Shown here: one piece after another, positions 20,801 through 27,867 of the stretch | How positions within the stretch are numbered: the first letter of the stretch is position 1 | Layout: every line of letters starts with the position of its first letter | Virus record (IMG/VR): IMGVR_UViG_3300027754_000061 | Span: 1-64,000 of that record | Length of the DNA: 64,000 nucleotides | From: a virus | Direction: 5' to 3' (one strand) | Notes under the pieces: generated by a model | The model's input: the letters and a program-made list of their open reading frames with translations, nothing else | The model's database searches: none | What the model was told of the DNA's origin: nothing | Position numbers and translations under genes: made by a program

Positions 20801-23800
20801 CCCTACATATATTTTAATTGGCGGGGTATTATTAACTGAACTGTTGGCTTTGACATCCAGCTTGAGTGTAGCACCGGTATAGGTAAATTTAAACTGCTGA
20901 TATGTTTGACTTTTTGTTGCAGCAGTCTGCCATCCTATTAGGCGTTGATAAGTTGCACGAGTGTCATACTCTCTCACGGATCCTGAGCTGATGTCAAGTG
21001 TCACGCTGGCATTATCAACTACATACAAGAAAGTATCTTTGTATAAGTTATTAACAAAAACAATATCACCCACGTTGTTGATATTGAGATATTGCAAAGG
21101 AAACTGCAATATAGGATCTATTATAGTAGTATCGCCCACTGCATAGCTGAACAACTTGCTGCCAGAAAATGTTGAGCTTTGATACACCGTCTGATCACCA
21201 AAGCTGTATCCAGAGGTGTTATATACATTGAACAACGGTGCCTGTTGTACTGCGGTTTTTTGTTGTGCTTCGATCCAGTTGGTGCCATCAAACCAAAAAG
21301 TCACACCAGCAGATGTTACGCCATTGAGACATACAGTACATTGATCGGCCAATACTTCACCATCTTCCGCCGGTGTGAGATTGATAATAGGCTGTGCGAT
21401 CAGCGGAGCAACAGTGTCTGGCACAATAAATGACACAACATATATCTTGTTTCTGACACTTTGATCTTCGTCTGCTGCAAATATCACTCGACTGCCGTCA
21501 ATCAATGTGTATCCATCAATGGTATATCCAGTGGATCCTTCTATATTGCTGAATGCGTCGGTCTGAGCAAAATCAATTATATCAACTGGGGTTTTACCTT
21601 CGGTACCCATGTTCCATAGTCTGATATCAGGACGGAACTGGATGATCGGACGTTTGGCTCTATAGTTGTTATCGAATGTTGCCACAGCATTATTGTATTT
21701 TGCTGTGGCATTAATCACATCAGTGTGGAACCAACGATTACTACGGCTCCATGCATTGCGATCCAAGCTAGCACGATTAATAGTAAGATAATCAGTTGTG
21801 TCGGGTTCTGTATAGATTGTGCTGTCGTTGGCATCAACCACATACAATTCAGGAGTCACAAAGTTTTCAACGGGTAACAGCTCAATTGCAGTTCCTACTC
21901 CACTTACATAATATTCCAAATCGCTGACCACTGTGGCAGTGACATTGCCACTGCCGATATCCAATGGATATGCCCCACCACCTTTTTGTGTGCTGATGCT
22001 AAATTGTATCCCATTAGCTGCTATGCTCTGTACATAGTATGTTCCGGGCAAGACGCCGCCAATGCTTTGACTGAATACTATCTTTTCTCCAACATACAGA
22101 TCCGCTGTGGATGCTGTTGTGAGATAATTGCTGCCTGGCTGAGCGGCAGTAATCACCAATGGAAAAGTTCCCGAGCCATAAGTGGCCGGTGACACATCAC
22201 CAACAAATTTTACTTTGAGTCCGTTTGTAAAGACCACACCATTTGGGCTAGTATAAGATGGCTGGCCCAAGATGGCATCAATAAACAAAGTGGTGCTGGC
22301 TGTTTGTTCTACCAAGCGGATACGGCCAAAGATCTCCGGATCTGTGCCGTCTTGATAATACAATATATCTTGTGCAGCGGTCAGCAAAGGAATGCGTTCA
22401 AATACACCAGCTGCGGTTTTATACCATTGGGTATTGCTGTATTGTATCCCATATCTTGCTGTGAATTTGTTCAGCACCGGAATATCCGAGATCTTAGACA
22501 AAGTCATGTAGGTGTAATGATCAACAGTCACATAGTTGATCTGCCACAGCTGATAACGATCTTCAGGAGGCACAGGTGATGACTGGCTGAAGAACGTGGT
22601 ATCATAGCTGCCTACTAATCCGTTGTTTGAACTGGTCTCGGTCAATGGATCAAAGAACGTATTCACTTGCCAGCCACCGGCTTCAGCATCAGTCACGGGT
22701 TCAGTGAATACCAATGTGCGGCCGTTGAGATTGGCTGTGCCATCGATGCCGCCGTATGTGGCCAAGAACTGCTCCACCGGTTGGTTATTGACCTGTTCAA
22801 ATTTGAGATCACAAATTATATCTACAGGAGTGATCACTAGTCCATTAGAATTTACTCCAAACGGGGTCAATGAATAATAAAAATTCTGTGCAGTTTTTTG
22901 TGGCACATTGAATACCACTGTACCAAGGTCTGTACCATTGTCGGATACTCCCAACACATCTCTTGAACTGATATTTGGATTGTTAGGATCTTTGCCATTC
23001 ACTCCAGGAAAGGCTTGTATCCAAAATCCTGGTCCTGTACCTGGCACGCCGTCCACGATGTTTAGCGTACCTTGCATGTTCATTTGTGTTTGGCTGGCAT
23101 AATACAGTGTGCTAGGTGCGTCTTGTGGCACAGTGAAGGTGACCAGGCCAGTTACCGCACCATTTCTTGTGACTCCAGTATCATACACATCGCCCACTCC
23201 TGTGACCGGTGCTGTCTTGATCCAGAATGGAAAGTCTCCGACAAATACCAAATTAAACACATAGGTGTTACCACGCACAAGTGTAAGAGTGGGATTGCGT
23301 AATCCATCCAATAGGTATGCAGACGTTCCTGAATTGCCCACACGATAATTCACAGTTTCTTTAGTGTTCTGTGCTATTTGGAATGTATAGCTGCCACCAC
23401 GCACAAGATCGATCACTGGATTGTCGCCAGTTACTCCTGAGAATGTGTAGACTCCATTTTCACGTGTGACTGCAAAGTTGTCAGTGGTGGGGATAGCGGC
23501 TGCTTGTACATCCACTGCATCGGGTCCGGCCGGCAGCCAGAAATACTGGCTGAAATTCACAAAGGTATCAAAATCTACAAACGGATCCCAGCTGTAGTAT
23601 TCACTCTCATACAGTCGGTCAGGTCGAGCACTATCGCCACCACTGAATCCCACTGCATCATTGATGCCCGGATAGGTGATGGCATTTTTAATAGTGTTTG
23701 TATCAGGAACCAAACTGACCACGCCGGGTTCAAGTTGGTAATCGGTTCTGATAGCATCTGGTTCTACCACATAATTGTCATTGGGATTCACACCGGGACC

Positions 23801-23941
23801 TACTGTTCGCCCGATGTATCCTTGTGTTTGCTTGAACTTTGGCTCTTGTGTGAGTTGATCCAATGTGGCAGCTAGAAACTGCTTGTTGGTATCAGTCTGA
23901 AAAATCTGTGGGAGTAAATCTACCGAACGTACAGTGGCCAT
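8801..23941 (-). CDS. Giant multidomain baseplate/adhesin protein (5046 residues)
   Basis: One uninterrupted frame of 5046 residues starts at an ATG that overlaps the gp6 stop (TAATG). Its N-terminus (Leu-Leu-Pro-Gln-Ile-Phe-Gln-Thr; Phe-Val-Asn-Phe-Ser-Gln-Tyr-Phe-Trp-Leu-Pro) resembles a large structural family of T4-like aquatic phages. The place after gp6 is that of gp7/gp8 in T4. Visible modules, with approximate residues: a cupredoxin-like beta domain (205-297); four Trp...Tyr...Gly-(D/Q)-X-Val CBM5/12-like stretches (1989-2034, 3014-3060, 4100-4149, 4390-4435); at least six FG-GAP-like blades between 2400 and 3280; and a Gly-Thr-Thr-X-Phe module (4465-4515). I infer a wedge component that also carries carbohydrate-binding domains. 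It is far longer than T4 gp7 (about 1030 residues). Confidence 0.75.
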   Translation of the reverse strand: MATVRSVDLLPQIFQTDTNKQFLAATLDQLTQEPKFKQTQGYIGRTVGPGVNPNDNYVVEPDAIRTDYQLEPGVVSLVPDTNTIKNAITYPGINDAVGFSGGDSARPDRLYESEYYSWDPFVDFDTFVNFSQYFWLPAGPDAVDVQAAAIPTTDNFAVTRENGVYTFSGVTGDNPVIDLVRGGSYTFQIAQNTKETVNYRVGNSGTSAYLLDGLRNPTLTLVRGNTYVFNLVFVGDFPFWIKTAPVTGVGDVYDTGVTRNGAVTGLVTFTVPQDAPSTLYYASQTQMNMQGTLNIVDGVPGTGPGFWIQAFPGVNGKDPNNPNISSRDVLGVSDNGTDLGTVVFNVPQKTAQNFYYSLTPFGVNSNGLVITPVDIICDLKFEQVNNQPVEQFLATYGGIDGTANLNGRTLVFTEPVTDAEAGGWQVNTFFDPLTETSSNNGLVGSYDTTFFSQSSPVPPEDRYQLWQINYVTVDHYTYMTLSKISDIPVLNKFTARYGIQYSNTQWYKTAAGVFERIPLLTAAQDILYYQDGTDPEIFGRIRLVEQTASTTLFIDAILGQPSYTSPNGVVFTNGLKVKFVGDVSPATYGSGTFPLVITAAQPGSNYLTTASTADLYVGEKIVFSQSIGGVLPGTYYVQSIAANGIQFSISTQKGGGAYPLDIGSGNVTATVVSDLEYYVSGVGTAIELLPVENFVTPELYVVDANDSTIYTEPDTTDYLTINRASLDRNAWSRSNRWFHTDVINATAKYNNAVATFDNNYRAKRPIIQFRPDIRLWNMGTEGKTPVDIIDFAQTDAFSNIEGSTGYTIDGYTLIDGSRVIFAADEDQSVRNKIYVVSFIVPDTVAPLIAQPIINLTPAEDGEVLADQCTVCLNGVTSAGVTFWFDGTNWIEAQQKTAVQQAPLFNVYNTSGYSFGDQTVYQSSTFSGSKLFSYAVGDTTIIDPILQFPLQYLNINNVGDIVFVNNLYKDTFLYVVDNASVTLDISSGSVREYDTRATYQRLIGWQTAATKSQTYQQFKFTYTGATLKLDVKANSSVNNTPPIKIYVGSVFQEPGVYSYLTTDTSTTITLNNTYIPGDIIEVLVLSDQTSATAFYQVPINLQNNPLNGNSPEFTLGTIRTHYESICQNLLTVQGPVNGSNNTRDLGNLVPYGLTILQQSAPMTLAGYFLRSPDYNIFASLSFAAREYNKYKYQLLDAVTQQTIGFDTISQILDTAIQNVTLGRVETQPFYWSDMLPSGAVYTTTTYTIGYTDTGSFDTVQVYNYRSANYLGMNVYLGEALLTRDRDYVVATDGPRITVLVDLPLGSQLVLQEYSATYGSFAPNTPTKLGLYPAFVPQVITQRASGGMVQVTQGHDGSITPLFNDIRDQVLLEFETRIYNNLKLDGNPVPLTIENVLPGQFRDTGFSYSEITNILNQDFLSYVGANKLDYRTQNFRADNKFTWNYSSAQNKLNSKENLLGAWRGINRYFYDTEQPQYTPWEMLGFSKQPLWWEGKYGPAPYTGDNLVLWDDLAAGYVADPVAPYFRPEYARPASIGSADEPPRSGIWGPGPYPSMAPVIPTGDEGQLLSPFNSTMGTYANAQFQKSWAPGDGGPVEASFWNSSSYPFAVMHVLAVTRTAKFFALFADRDLYRYNVEFGQYLLNDRYRLDANGIEVYGNGVSKASYIDWIVDYNRQSGINSTDELTADLASLDVRLCYRMASFSDKQYIKIFTEKSSPNSTNTTLMIPDQSYNLLLYKNQPFDRTSYSAVVIQNVTGGYAVYGYSAAQPYFNVLASKSTGQLRTITSGGATVRVPTFYTNTVVQVPYGTIFTNETSVCDFLLSYGQLLQQQGITFTDRANGYVLDWGQMCNEFLYWSQQGWGENALLNLNPLAAKLTVTREQAVVDSIAVQTIDNVLLDQNNRELPTRNLNVVRIGNTFVCEPLTTQTLSYIDLKYTTYEHMIVLDNQSVFGDLMYQPTTGARQNRLILIASNTADWTGQIDTPGFILNLDNVQEWTGLKRYTKGQIVKYKNVYWSALNIVQPSAQFNFNDWTQSDYTQIELGLLPNLANKADQLANSYNINSANLETDNDLLSYGLIGFRPRQYMAALNLDDVSQLNVYRQFLGSKGTIISAELFSNANLGKEAADYSIYENWAVLRATYGANANRSFVELRLNRAYLSSNPSLVQVVLPQQASSADQQILFSDIWKQSYKLTSPDFMPTTTVSPTDIQLPTAGYVNLNDADITVFDINDLGNISANLDAIAVGTSIWVAKVNDYDWNIYRAQAVPGAIQHVCDNLDGTSRVIFSQPHGLSYSDTLIINFFDSEVNGVYNVLSVPNITTVNIAFQFTNQRTVADGTGLGFTLKTMRVAQASDVINLPYANDILPGAIVWVDNNGEDLWEVIQKQDVFTSSSQISPVLLDAGEQYGSAVAQASARAALFVGSPRYGFGTVTEKGAVYVYVKNSGDTYSPVSPIADADGILTLDRTGVRGYGNAIDFGNQTWAVAGASKSLGPSSETNNGYAAVIYRDPALGQPGVNPFAQWQLLTLPGTTTSTTPGAGEFGYSVAMSLDERWMYVGAPGLNTVYAYGRVTWEDQFITVLGDGVTTQFLIGNVIQIDNSSQLKVTLDGNIQLSGYSVDAAFNKVTFTTAPASGVLIKMQRISSQQLDAQTYYDVPQTSTSGSGLGAKFTIIRVRGEVGQPGSTQGGVGATSFGSGYAVGNTITIAGASFGGTNNIVLTITSIGTGGTLGNFNIAYTAPTLATVFSLNEYFFTATNIYSFSIEVNNVLYRPNIDYTFSTVTQDLTFTGTGPAAGAVIVARAKSYFTYINSITAIGLSSSDRFGHSISCTTDGRQLLIGTPYSTESGNVEAGSVYVFDRNVQRFIYGEDGSTVTFTLLGTPVAPIGVIVNNVFLTNQTDSVVGADNTFYWNGANTVTINADLQYGDVIEIETNQFAQVQELTQNTIANFSNFGQTVDICSYDCSLYSGVPQSSVQIYKGGVVERDVNQSRIYGTITSTVANAALTSGNTLRVNNMDVTVPAAWSSLTTYNKNDVVYNLSGTTYTIYLALQAVPAATALSNASYWSSVTTTTVAASIYVRALAAHINSTVPNVVAIVDSTGYLTVSVKNSNAAPAFNKLQVAPGSVGTAFTTLAFKTFAFTQTILSPYPVKYGAFGSSVSVSDQATTVVVGAPNGTLYLITVFDDGTTDFDADSTTFITTVNNSGAVYAYDYLPSSTLSISNPGQFIFGQQINNSQINTLDGFGTAVNYIDGILVAGAPKNDVGDSTADYGRVFVFQNPDRNPAWTVIRQQQPVVDIRLINGVFAYDRVTSATTQFFDFFDPLQGKILGAARQNIDYIGGIDPANYNIGPTSINGATWWDGHTSEVWWDTSTVRFIDPNQDDITYASRRWGQLFPGSSVDVYQWILSPVPPINYTGPGTPYSTISYSINTRLTRDGIFATEYYFWVRGITTTATQQGKTLSVATVARYITDPKSSGITYMAPINASTIALYNAAEYIVASDTVINISFDREATDSNVHTEYELIAEGKPDAFLSTNLYRKLQDSFCGVDTFGNNVPDPNLGPAERYGVQFRPRQSMFVDRFAALKNYLTRVNDVLSMYSISESRSFNLLNSAEPEPSAATGLWNLRVANLEILGFQNIYTVPLGYRYLVVTDSDNKGLWTIYTVAASDQTAGKRLLRLSFVQGYNTADYWSYIDWYLPGYNSSSKVIATIPNKAGLDTLTVAVGSSVKITANAQGKWEIYLLTDAGWERVGLQDGTIAFSAELWDYQLGRFGFDIEVFDAQYYDQEPVKETRKIIQAINEELLIDELAIERNRALTLVFNFVLSEFSAPEWLVKTSLIDVDHRIRNLVPYQNYRRDNQEFVLDYIKEVKPYHVQLREFNLRYNGLDQFQGSLTDFDLPAYYNTTLTTPQYTSPILLPYQHGSSDVANFLSDLPANSTVWNTFPYDQWYNNYLLTLTAVTIVDNGTGYTEPPIVIVGDAWTSNTSVTINQQLFYANNNTTNLYTVVVDGITGIEPPTFTTSGLQTNGTATLAYAGLAAEATAVINSLGQVVAVNVTYSDAVYRSTPSISFSGGGGVGSGAIAYARITPGLARSFKTTIKYDRFQYFSDVRDWSPSGTYQDGQLVRYDDRVWQAASADSTAVVGPTFNLEDWTLIPARDLTGVDRTMGLYVAGPNQPGLDLPLLIDGVDYPGVQVYGNYFLDTAPEDAIYASTFTDTTLGNTFTSINVDGGEFIGLYEGHAPEELVNGAEFDTLDLRVYTRPGADWNRDGHGFQLADTRYLYEAAVTDTFSWAGLVENPVGIFVTNTTTNLPLALNIDYSVDWVLQTITVLTVANGDILSVTAYELGGGNQLYRDNFTGTGSQTTIIPVNSAQIISIAVFVNGVSTTVVGWTPYTPSVDWNQLNSYAKQDLVNTNDGSSAETYYRALKDVPAGIDIADPLYWLEYVPTLQSIVDLGAVYDDTDGIALVAFGVSVIDAGYFIIGRQYTITEVGTTNFVAIGAGANTVGTVFTASGIGSGTGKASTVYSWSAPQTQYIVADSNFVTFKSTTLTNSVQGSNLANMIVDRNGLRLQPPEGREWTSDGSSLAFALPNRGGYSQSIINATTDVIVWVDNILQQQSIGGVPGVYSVTPYSGTNDREVVFNVPPPAGARILITVTTQAGYQLAGTTLQIVGAVNLDDLFSVTTFNDTSQQYPLTLVFNGPIVTGVEIVDPFDPLPNDPAYNSQPGSFDYATVNDTQWSYSYSKGDAVYDNQFWLERANVNAARLWVTLDGYALTNSIDYTVEGEYLILGSGAIEPGQIMAITEVTSSIVPDAMAFRIFQDMRGVQATYRITPASTTALMQPLTATGNIMYVEDANALGQPNLDIGVFGVCTVNGERIMYRGINLVDNSINGLMRGTAGTAAADHDTGAAVYDLSRGNLLQSSYQDYIVSDTSIGDGSTTVFYAPSINVDDFVDSSSEAPAIEVYVAGIRQYAYSDTTATSQYRWFVTDFDPLAVDFVVDDTAYPPLLPPVANVEVTILVRHGVTWYQRGPTTPSDGIALQDTETIAARFLRGL

Positions 23942-26900
23942 TAAATTACTCCGCTGCCTGGTGCAGTACGCAGATTGGTACTGGTAAGTGCTTCAATCAC
24001 TTCAATATTGTCAATGGTTGCTGCATTAACGAACAACTCATTGGGGGCCGACCGTACCTCATATAAATCACCAAAATACTTCTGTGAGTTCAGTGGTACC
24101 AATACCACTGAACTGATGATGGTTCCTAACATACGGTGTAGATATGCTGCCAGCTCAGAGAAATAAAATGTGTCTCCAAAATTCCATTTGTCAATGCTGA
24201 AGTAAGTATTCATCTCGGCCACAACTGAACTCTTGATCTCACTGGTGCTGGCTGTGCTATTAGAAGCGCGAATAACTTTGATGGTAGCACGAAGTTCTGG
24301 TGCTGCTTTCATACCAAACATTGGTTTAAATATCACCGGGTTCAGGATAATGTTGTCGCTGATCATTTTGTAATTCTGCAGCCCTTGGTATGCTGTGTTC
24401 AGTTCGTCAATGGTGGGTAGATCAGGTTGTGCTACTGTACCAGTAGTATCTCTGATCCAATTTTGATAAGAGGTGTAATAGGCCTGGGGCACCACATACA
24501 GATCAATGATATTGGTAGTGCCTGGATCTATCCTGTTGGTTAATGGTGAGTTGTGACGATACTGATAGTAAAGGCTCTGGCGTCCTGTACGTGCTATCCA
24601 CCCTGATACTTCAACTAATGTGCGTACTCCAGTTACCGAAATGCTGAGTTCGTAGAATGTGTCTTGGCTGTAGGCATAAAATACCTGGCCCGGAGACCAT
24701 TCACTCTTGACCAATTCAATATCATCTATAGTGGCATAGTCTGAATTCACTCGTCCTTGTTCTACCAACAGATAGCGTTGCAAATTATCAAAATCCACAG
24801 TCTGCTGCAAGAAAACTAATTTTTCATTTGCATTTGTGGCAGGAGCCACTATTTCTGTAAAGAAGTCTGGATTGTCCGGCACACCATCACTGTCAGAATC
24901 TCGATAGCTGACCAGTACCTGGAAGTCATCCACGTATCCATCACTTTCAACTGGTTGGCCGATGATGGTCATTGGAATATCACCAGGTAAGTGTGCAGTA
25001 GAATCTGGTTGTGTATTGACTGCCAACACATTGACATAATCCTTGATCACTGTGCCAGTGCGGCTGTCATAAACTTGTTGGCCATCATAAAAGAAGAATC
25101 GGGTCTGTAATACAGATCCAAAATTGTATTGTAATCCACGGAAAGTAATTGTGTAGCTTTGATTCACTGTGACAAACTGTATCAACCAACTGGCATCTGT
25201 ATTGACCCCGTTGGTGTTACCAGCCAGGCCCGGTACTGTTTGGCTCCAGGCAGCATCTTGATCCAAGTTGGTGCTGGTGATCAGATACCACGAATACGGA
25301 GTTCCTGTGACAGATCCATCGTTGTCGTATCCCAATCCAAAATTGCGATACAACACGATCTGCTCACTGATGGCTGTTTCCAGAGACAATGGCAAGTCTG
25401 TCACAAACAACGGAATGATGCTGTCAACAATAGCGCCGGTAGGGACAAAATTGTTCAATGTGATTGGTCCTGTACCGGATGGAAGATTACCCAATCCACC
25501 ATTGTACCCATCCCCAAGCACCTGTAACGGGCTGGCCCAGATTTCTACTGTTTCATCTGAACGAGTGGGAGATCCTTGTACCAATCGATTGTTACGATCA
25601 AAATAGTATCCAGTGGGTGAAACGAATTTGATCAATGCTCCTGGTGTCACAAAGTAAAATGGGTTTGTTATGCTCACAACATTGCCCACTGGTATGGGTG
25701 TGCCGCTGGGCCAAGTGCTGCTGACCGTGCTGTTACGGAAGAACCCAGTGGTTTGATTGGCCAGAGTGGTACTTTGTTGCCAAGTGCTCAGTGCTGTGGT
25801 TCCTGTATTGACCGCTTGACGAGGAAAATTTGCATAGTAGAATTGCTTTACAATGGGCGCAAGCAGTTGTGGTTGCACTTGATTTGTTATGACATCTGCG
25901 ATTTCATTCCTGGTATTCCATGTGAATAGTATGGTAGGCAATACATTTTGTTCCCATAGACCGCCGTCGCTGCCAAAGGTATTGGTACTACTGTATTTGC
26001 CGGTGTTATCCACTAGATCAAGATAACGGCTGGTGCCGATGCTGGCACGATTTACTGCCTTGCTCTTGAGAATGGAGTTATACTGAGTGTATGGAAAGAG
26101 ATTGTAATCCTCGCCATTGACCATTCTGTTTTGTGTGTAATACTGTGCCGGGGCACGTTGTTTGATCTGAGCGATAGGTTCGCGCGATTGACTATTGCTC
26201 ACAGGTTGTGTGATACCACAAGTGAAAGTTACAGTTTCAAGATTGCCACTGCGACTGATATAACTGATAGGCAAGCTGACTGCTTGCATTTCTTCAGGAT
26301 TGATAATGTACTGTAATCCATTGGATGCACGGACATAGCAACGGAATGTACCAACTGGTATTTCACTGAATACGCCGTCGCCAAACACCAATGTGATCTG
26401 ATCATTGGCTCTGCTGGTCACGGCAAATATAGGACGTAGGCTAGTTCCAATCTGTTCTGCGGCAGCCGAGTAAATGTTTTCCTGATACTGCCATTCACGG
26501 TTGATGTTGCCCACATTATCCAATTGAAACAACCAACGATCTTCTTGATTGACACCGTCAATGTTGATATTTACAGTACGGTTAGAAATACGCTCGGGCA
26601 GGTTGAAGTCTTGATTCTGTAGCACGCCCTGCTTGAACATAAAAAAATAACCGGTGTTGTTGCTGTTGAATCCCAGCTGATCATTGCGGAACAATATGTT
26701 GAATGCCTGGCTGGGTTTAGGGCTTGGTTCGTATAGATAGTTTTCACCAATTGAAGTGCTGGTCATTGCTTCAAAGGGCATGTTGATTCCATCCACTGTG
26801 GCAGTATAAGGGATCACCGGCAAGAAACCCGGTACTAGATTGATGCCATATTCATCGGTGCGCACACCCAAGATAGTCTGTCGATTTCCTGGACGTCCCA

Positions 26901-27408
26901 CACGTTGGGTATCAACCAGTGCCGCATTGATGATAGTGGTGAATTGTTCTTGCCAGTCGGGGTTGGTAGGATCTGACCAATCCACTGTGACGTTGCTGAG
27001 ATTAACACCATTGTAATCTGTGACATTTTCTGTTGTGACAACAGAAAATACTTTGAGCAGACCTTGTGCTTCTGTGTTGCGTTTGGCTGTGTAGCTGACT
27101 AAATTTGCCAACTGCACCACTGAATCTCTACGCTCGGCCGTGTCTATATAGTTTTCTCGTGTGTTGAGATCGGTACGGAAAGCCAGTGCTTGGCCCATGA
27201 ATGCCATCACGTCCAGCAGAGCAATAAACTCGCTAGACTCAATGTAGTCGTTGAATGTTTCGGGATAGTACAGGCGCAGATAATCAACAAAACTTTTGCG
27301 CAGAGTTTCAAAATCGTAGCTTTGGAAGTCAGCTTCGCGATAGGTCTGGTAGATCTGTTTCCAGTCCTCTACTCCAAAGATTGCGGTTTGTCTAGTTGTT
27401 GTTGCCAT
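23941..27408 (-). CDS. 6: Baseplate wedge protein gp6
   Basis: A 1155-residue protein. The N-terminal segment Tyr-Tyr-Pro-Glu-Thr-Phe-Asn-Asp-Tyr-X-Glu-Ser-Ser followed by a helix-rich Leu-Asp-Val-Met-Ala-Phe-Met-Gly-Gln-Ala-Leu-Ala-Phe and Asn-Thr-Arg-Glu-Asn-Tyr-Ile-Asp-Thr-Ala is typical of gp6 of T4 and of baseplate J-like proteins. gp6 dimers form the continuous ring of the baseplate wedges around the hub. The protein is much longer than T4 gp6 (660 residues); the extra length lies in the middle and C-terminal parts. The gene follows gp25, as in many relatives, and its stop overlaps the start of the giant protein gene. A late-promoter-like octamer precedes it. Confidence 0.85.
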   Translation of the reverse strand: MATTTRQTAIFGVEDWKQIYQTYREADFQSYDFETLRKSFVDYLRLYYPETFNDYIESSEFIALLDVMAFMGQALAFRTDLNTRENYIDTAERRDSVVQLANLVSYTAKRNTEAQGLLKVFSVVTTENVTDYNGVNLSNVTVDWSDPTNPDWQEQFTTIINAALVDTQRVGRPGNRQTILGVRTDEYGINLVPGFLPVIPYTATVDGINMPFEAMTSTSIGENYLYEPSPKPSQAFNILFRNDQLGFNSNNTGYFFMFKQGVLQNQDFNLPERISNRTVNINIDGVNQEDRWLFQLDNVGNINREWQYQENIYSAAAEQIGTSLRPIFAVTSRANDQITLVFGDGVFSEIPVGTFRCYVRASNGLQYIINPEEMQAVSLPISYISRSGNLETVTFTCGITQPVSNSQSREPIAQIKQRAPAQYYTQNRMVNGEDYNLFPYTQYNSILKSKAVNRASIGTSRYLDLVDNTGKYSSTNTFGSDGGLWEQNVLPTILFTWNTRNEIADVITNQVQPQLLAPIVKQFYYANFPRQAVNTGTTALSTWQQSTTLANQTTGFFRNSTVSSTWPSGTPIPVGNVVSITNPFYFVTPGALIKFVSPTGYYFDRNNRLVQGSPTRSDETVEIWASPLQVLGDGYNGGLGNLPSGTGPITLNNFVPTGAIVDSIIPLFVTDLPLSLETAISEQIVLYRNFGLGYDNDGSVTGTPYSWYLITSTNLDQDAAWSQTVPGLAGNTNGVNTDASWLIQFVTVNQSYTITFRGLQYNFGSVLQTRFFFYDGQQVYDSRTGTVIKDYVNVLAVNTQPDSTAHLPGDIPMTIIGQPVESDGYVDDFQVLVSYRDSDSDGVPDNPDFFTEIVAPATNANEKLVFLQQTVDFDNLQRYLLVEQGRVNSDYATIDDIELVKSEWSPGQVFYAYSQDTFYELSISVTGVRTLVEVSGWIARTGRQSLYYQYRHNSPLTNRIDPGTTNIIDLYVVPQAYYTSYQNWIRDTTGTVAQPDLPTIDELNTAYQGLQNYKMISDNIILNPVIFKPMFGMKAAPELRATIKVIRASNSTASTSEIKSSVVAEMNTYFSIDKWNFGDTFYFSELAAYLHRMLGTIISSVVLVPLNSQKYFGDLYEVRSAPNELFVNAATIDNIEVIEALTSTNLRTAPGSGVI

Positions 27409-27436
27409 TGGTTTTGACCTTTTGTGCCTTGTTGTT

Positions 27437-27444
27437 TATTTATG
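27437..27444 (-). promoter_or_regulatory. Late-promoter-like CATAAATA upstream of gp6
   Basis: On the minus strand CATAAATA (one change from TATAAATA) stands 28 bases before the gp6 ATG at 27408, inside the 61-base gap between gp25 and gp6. An AAAGGT element closer to the ATG could serve as ribosome-binding site. Position and spacing match the other late promoters of the window. Confidence 0.6.
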
Positions 27445-27469
27445 GACACAAAAAACTGCGTAGTTTATC

Positions 27470-27847
27470 CTAAACAAAACTAGCTCGTCGGCTTATGATA
27501 TCAAAGAATATGCCCAGGCGAGTGGCATCAGTGGATGGCGTGACAGTGACTTCTATCTGTATCAAGATACCGTTTTCTTCAGGAAATATCTGTATGTCCG
27601 AAATAAACACTCTGGGGTCTCCTCCGGCCACACGTTGCACTTCGGCCACTATGCTATTCTGTAGTTCTTCAATTTGATTTTCAAACAAGAAGTTCCACAT
27701 TATGGTGCCATAGTCAGGACGCCCTGGCAGTTCACCTTGCCGGATATTGAATGCATTGGAAAGATCGCGTTTGATCAATTCAAAGTCAGTGAGAGTGAAT
27801 TTCTTATACTGGTTGATGGTATTGAAACCTATGAATGTCTGCGCCAT
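27470..27847 (-). CDS. 25: Baseplate wedge protein gp25 (GPW/gp25 family)
   Basis: A 125-residue protein, close to T4 gp25 (132). It shows Asp-Phe-Glu-Leu-Ile-Lys-Arg-Asp-Leu-Ser-Asn-Ala-Phe-Asn-Ile-Arg-Gln-Gly-Glu, then Tyr-Gly-Thr-Ile-Met-Trp and a C-terminal Leu-Ile-Gln-Ile-Glu-Val-Thr-Val strand, the standard plan of the GPW/gp25 fold. gp25 forms part of the wedge core bundle with gp6 and gp53 and contributes to sheath initiation. It is followed by gp6 and preceded by the structural gene at 27868 with a 20-base gap, in one minus-strand transcript. Confidence 0.9.
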   Translation of the reverse strand: MAQTFIGFNTINQYKKFTLTDFELIKRDLSNAFNIRQGELPGRPDYGTIMWNFLFENQIEELQNSIVAEVQRVAGGDPRVFISDIQIFPEENGILIQIEVTVTPSTDATRLGIFFDIISRRASFV

Positions 27848-27867
27848 ACCGTATTTACCAATAGAAA

